Shown: positions 62,304 to 64,000 of the stretch, piece by piece | Layout of the letters: every line of letters begins with the position of its first letter | Position numbering within the stretch: position 1 is the first letter of the stretch | Source of the DNA: Ramlibacter rhizophilus | GTDB lineage: Bacteria; Pseudomonadota; Gammaproteobacteria; Burkholderiales; Burkholderiaceae_C | Assembly: GCF_004681965.1 (NCBI RefSeq) | Contig: NZ_SMLL01000002.1 | Location: forward strand, 292,980 to 356,979 | Length of the DNA stretch: 64,000 nt | Direction of reading: 5' to 3' | Made by a program: the position numbers and the translations under genes | The notes under the pieces: generated by a model | Told to the model about the DNA's origin: nothing | The model's database searches: none | Seen by the model: the letters and a program-made list of their open reading frames with translations, nothing else

Positions 62304-63090
62304 GAAGATCGCCACCTTCAACGTCAACGGCATCAAGACCCGCCTGCCCAACCTGCTGGAATGGCTGGCACGCGAGCAGCCCGACGTGGCCTGCCTGCAG
62401 GAACTCAAGGCCCTCGACGCGGCGTTCCCGGTGGACGAGCTGCGCGAGGCCGGCTGGCGCTCGCTCTGGAAGGGGCAGCGCTCCTGGAACGGCGTGGCCA
62501 TCCTCAGCCGGGGCGGTGAGCCGCTGGAGATCCGCCGCGAGCTGCCGGGCGATGCGGCCGACGAGCAAAGCCGCTACCTCGAAGCGGCGGTGGACGGCGT
62601 CGTGGTGGCCTGCCTGTACCTGCCCAACGGCAACCCGCAGCCCGGGCCGAAGTTCGACTACAAGCTCGCGTGGTTCGAACGCCTGATTGCGCACGCCAGG
62701 ACGCTGGTGGAGAGCGAGCACCCGGTGGTGCTGGCCGGCGACTTCAACGTCGTGCCCACCGACTTCGACATCTACAACCCGCGCTCCTGGAAGAAGGACG
62801 CGCTGCTGCAACCTCAAAGCCGCGAGGCCTATGCGCGGCTGCTCGCGCAGGGCTGGACCGACGCGCTGCGGCAGCTGCATCCCGACGAGGCGGTGTTCAC
62901 CTTCTGGGACTACTTCCGACAGCACTGGCAGCGCAACGCCGGCCTGCGCATCGACCACCTGCTGCTGAACCGCCGCCTGGCACCCGCCTTGCGGGAGGCA
63001 GGCGTGGACACCTGGGTGCGCGGCAAGGAGCGTGCGAGCGACCATGCGCCGACCTGGGTGCGGCTGGAGCCGGCCGCGATCCGGGCCTGA
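62302..63090 (+). CDS. xthA: Exodeoxyribonuclease III (AP endonuclease)
   Basis: A 262-residue DNA-repair nuclease of the EEP superfamily. It has MKIATFNVNGIKTRLPNLLE at the start (metal-binding Asn), CLQELKALD with the catalytic Glu near 35, YLPNGNPQPGPKFDYKLAWF near 107-126, VLAGDFNVVPTDFDIYNPRS near 147, RIDHLLLN near 217 and the C-terminal SDHAPTWVRL with the catalytic Asp-His. It cleaves abasic sites and removes 3'-blocking groups in base-excision repair. It is a stand-alone gene, convergent with the GFA gene 13 bp away. Confidence 0.93.
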   Translation: MKIATFNVNGIKTRLPNLLEWLAREQPDVACLQELKALDAAFPVDELREAGWRSLWKGQRSWNGVAILSRGGEPLEIRRELPGDAADEQSRYLEAAVDGVVVACLYLPNGNPQPGPKFDYKLAWFERLIAHARTLVESEHPVVLAGDFNVVPTDFDIYNPRSWKKDALLQPQSREAYARLLAQGWTDALRQLHPDEAVFTFWDYFRQHWQRNAGLRIDHLLLNRRLAPALREAGVDTWVRGKERASDHAPTWVRLEPAAIRA

Positions 63091-63103
63091 AAAACGCCGA
63101 AAC

Positions 63104-63625
63104 TCAGCGCGCCTTGCGGGCCTTCTTCCGCTGAGGCGCCTTCGCGGCCGGCGGCGCGCCCAGGCCGTGGGCCTGGTGCCATTCGGCCAGGGAGAAGTCC
63201 GGGTAGGCCTCGAAGCGCGGGTCGGCGGCGTGGCCTTCGGCCGCCACCCAGGACGCCTTCGAGCCCAGCATGATGTGCACGTTCCCCGGGGGCACCGGCA
63301 GCGGCGTGTCGATCGCGCCCGCGTGCGGGTGCACGAGTTCGGGCCAGCGCGGGTCCCATAGCCAGAGGGCGCTGCCGCAGTTCGAACAGAAGTAGCGGCG
63401 CGCTTCGCTCACCTCCCCGCTTTCGAGCCGCGCCTGGTAGATGCGCAGGAAGCGCTTGCCGCGGACTTTCATGCTGTGCGTGGCGGCACCGAGATTGATG
63501 GCATAGCCGCCCGCACCGGCCGTCTTGCGGCAGATGGAGCAGTAGCAGCGCATGAAGGGCACCGGCTCGGTCGCCTCGACGCTGAAGCCGACCTTGCCGC
63601 AGTGGCACGAGCCTTCCAGGTGCAT
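63104..63625 (-). CDS. GFA family (glutathione-dependent formaldehyde-activating-like) protein
   Basis: A 173-residue zinc protein. Two zinc sites are visible: CHCG near 8-11, CYCSIC near 27-32 and CSNC near 75-78. The family is named after the glutathione-dependent formaldehyde-activating enzyme, but most members have no shown activity. The C-terminal 35 residues, rich in Ala/Lys/Arg (AKAPQRKKARKAR), form a basic tail outside the domain. ATG 63625 opens the conserved part; a GTG at 63658 is a possible earlier start. Confidence 0.88.
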   Translation of the reverse strand: MHLEGSCHCGKVGFSVEATEPVPFMRCYCSICRKTAGAGGYAINLGAATHSMKVRGKRFLRIYQARLESGEVSEARRYFCSNCGSALWLWDPRWPELVHPHAGAIDTPLPVPPGNVHIMLGSKASWVAAEGHAADPRFEAYPDFSLAEWHQAHGLGAPPAAKAPQRKKARKAR

Positions 63626-63666
63626 GGGATCAGGCGAGCGCTCGCGCCGCGCAGGCACCGACGTTG

Positions 63667-64000
<334 letters not shown>

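Overview
This is a GC-rich, gene-dense stretch of bacterial chromosome. The likely host is a betaproteobacterium of the order Burkholderiales, most probably Comamonadaceae (Ramlibacter/Variovorax/Hydrogenophaga-like). The main reasons are six Bug/TctC-type periplasmic binding proteins, many LysR regulators next to degradative enzymes, DUF2783, DUF938 and DUF1428 proteins, and a palindromic repeat of a kind I associate with that family. I see no rRNA, tRNA, CRISPR array, phage or complete insertion sequence. I cannot name the species.

Layout: 1-372 holds the start of a Fic-family gene. 508-4600 has a VOC protein, then a flavin monooxygenase + Bug operon with a divergent LuxR regulator. 5093-6454 is a Crp-like regulator and a secreted protein. 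6510-12629 has a TPP-lyase/GntR/hybrid-kinase operon divergent from an acyl-CoA ligase, with a perfect palindrome between them. 12756-16214 is an amino-acid ABC importer without its ATPase, plus a Bug gene. 16242-21006 has LysR/azoR and a small cluster of VOC, DUF1428 and berberine-bridge-type genes. 21007-22048 and 27740-28062 are patches of gene debris. 22045-31261 contains two LysR-controlled catabolic units: monooxygenase/DUF2783/Bug/tannase-like lipoprotein, and a D-tartrate-dehydratase-like enolase/Bug. 31374-33738 is an acyl-CoA dehydrogenase divergent from an AcuI-like reductase. 33786-40130 has RDD, TAXI and DctP binding proteins, two unfamiliar membrane genes and a two-component pair. 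40150-43530 is a LysR/DUF3237 unit divergent from Bug/hydrolase. 43839-48912 has an M28 peptidase lipoprotein, a TetR regulator, an unusual hydrolase-glycosyltransferase fusion and a DsrE-like protein. 48972-50572 has a fluoroacetate-dehalogenase-type hydrolase and an FMN reductase. 50583-56228 is an acyl-CoA ligase/dehydrogenase/Bug/Crp operon with a divergent LysR. 56111-63625 holds a manganese-riboswitch-controlled GDT1 transporter, an Acg-like nitroreductase, a palindromic repeat, a DUF938 methyltransferase-like protein, a hybrid kinase, exonuclease III and a GFA protein. The right edge is the repetitive proline/alanine tail of a minus-strand gene.

How it fits together: the window is an accessory catabolic region made of repeated modules. 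A typical module has a transcription regulator, one periplasmic binding protein that probably captures an organic acid, and one to three enzymes that would start its breakdown (flavin hydroxylases, CoA ligases, acyl-CoA dehydrogenases, hydrolases, an enolase-type dehydratase). No transporter membrane partner is encoded beside any Bug, TAXI or DctP receptor, so these proteins must share remote permeases or act as sensors. The best candidates for something not yet described are the hydrolase-glycosyltransferase fusion with its promoter/operator, the DctP-kinase-regulator locus with two tandem operator-like repeats, and the TAXI/coiled-coil/micro-protein operon.
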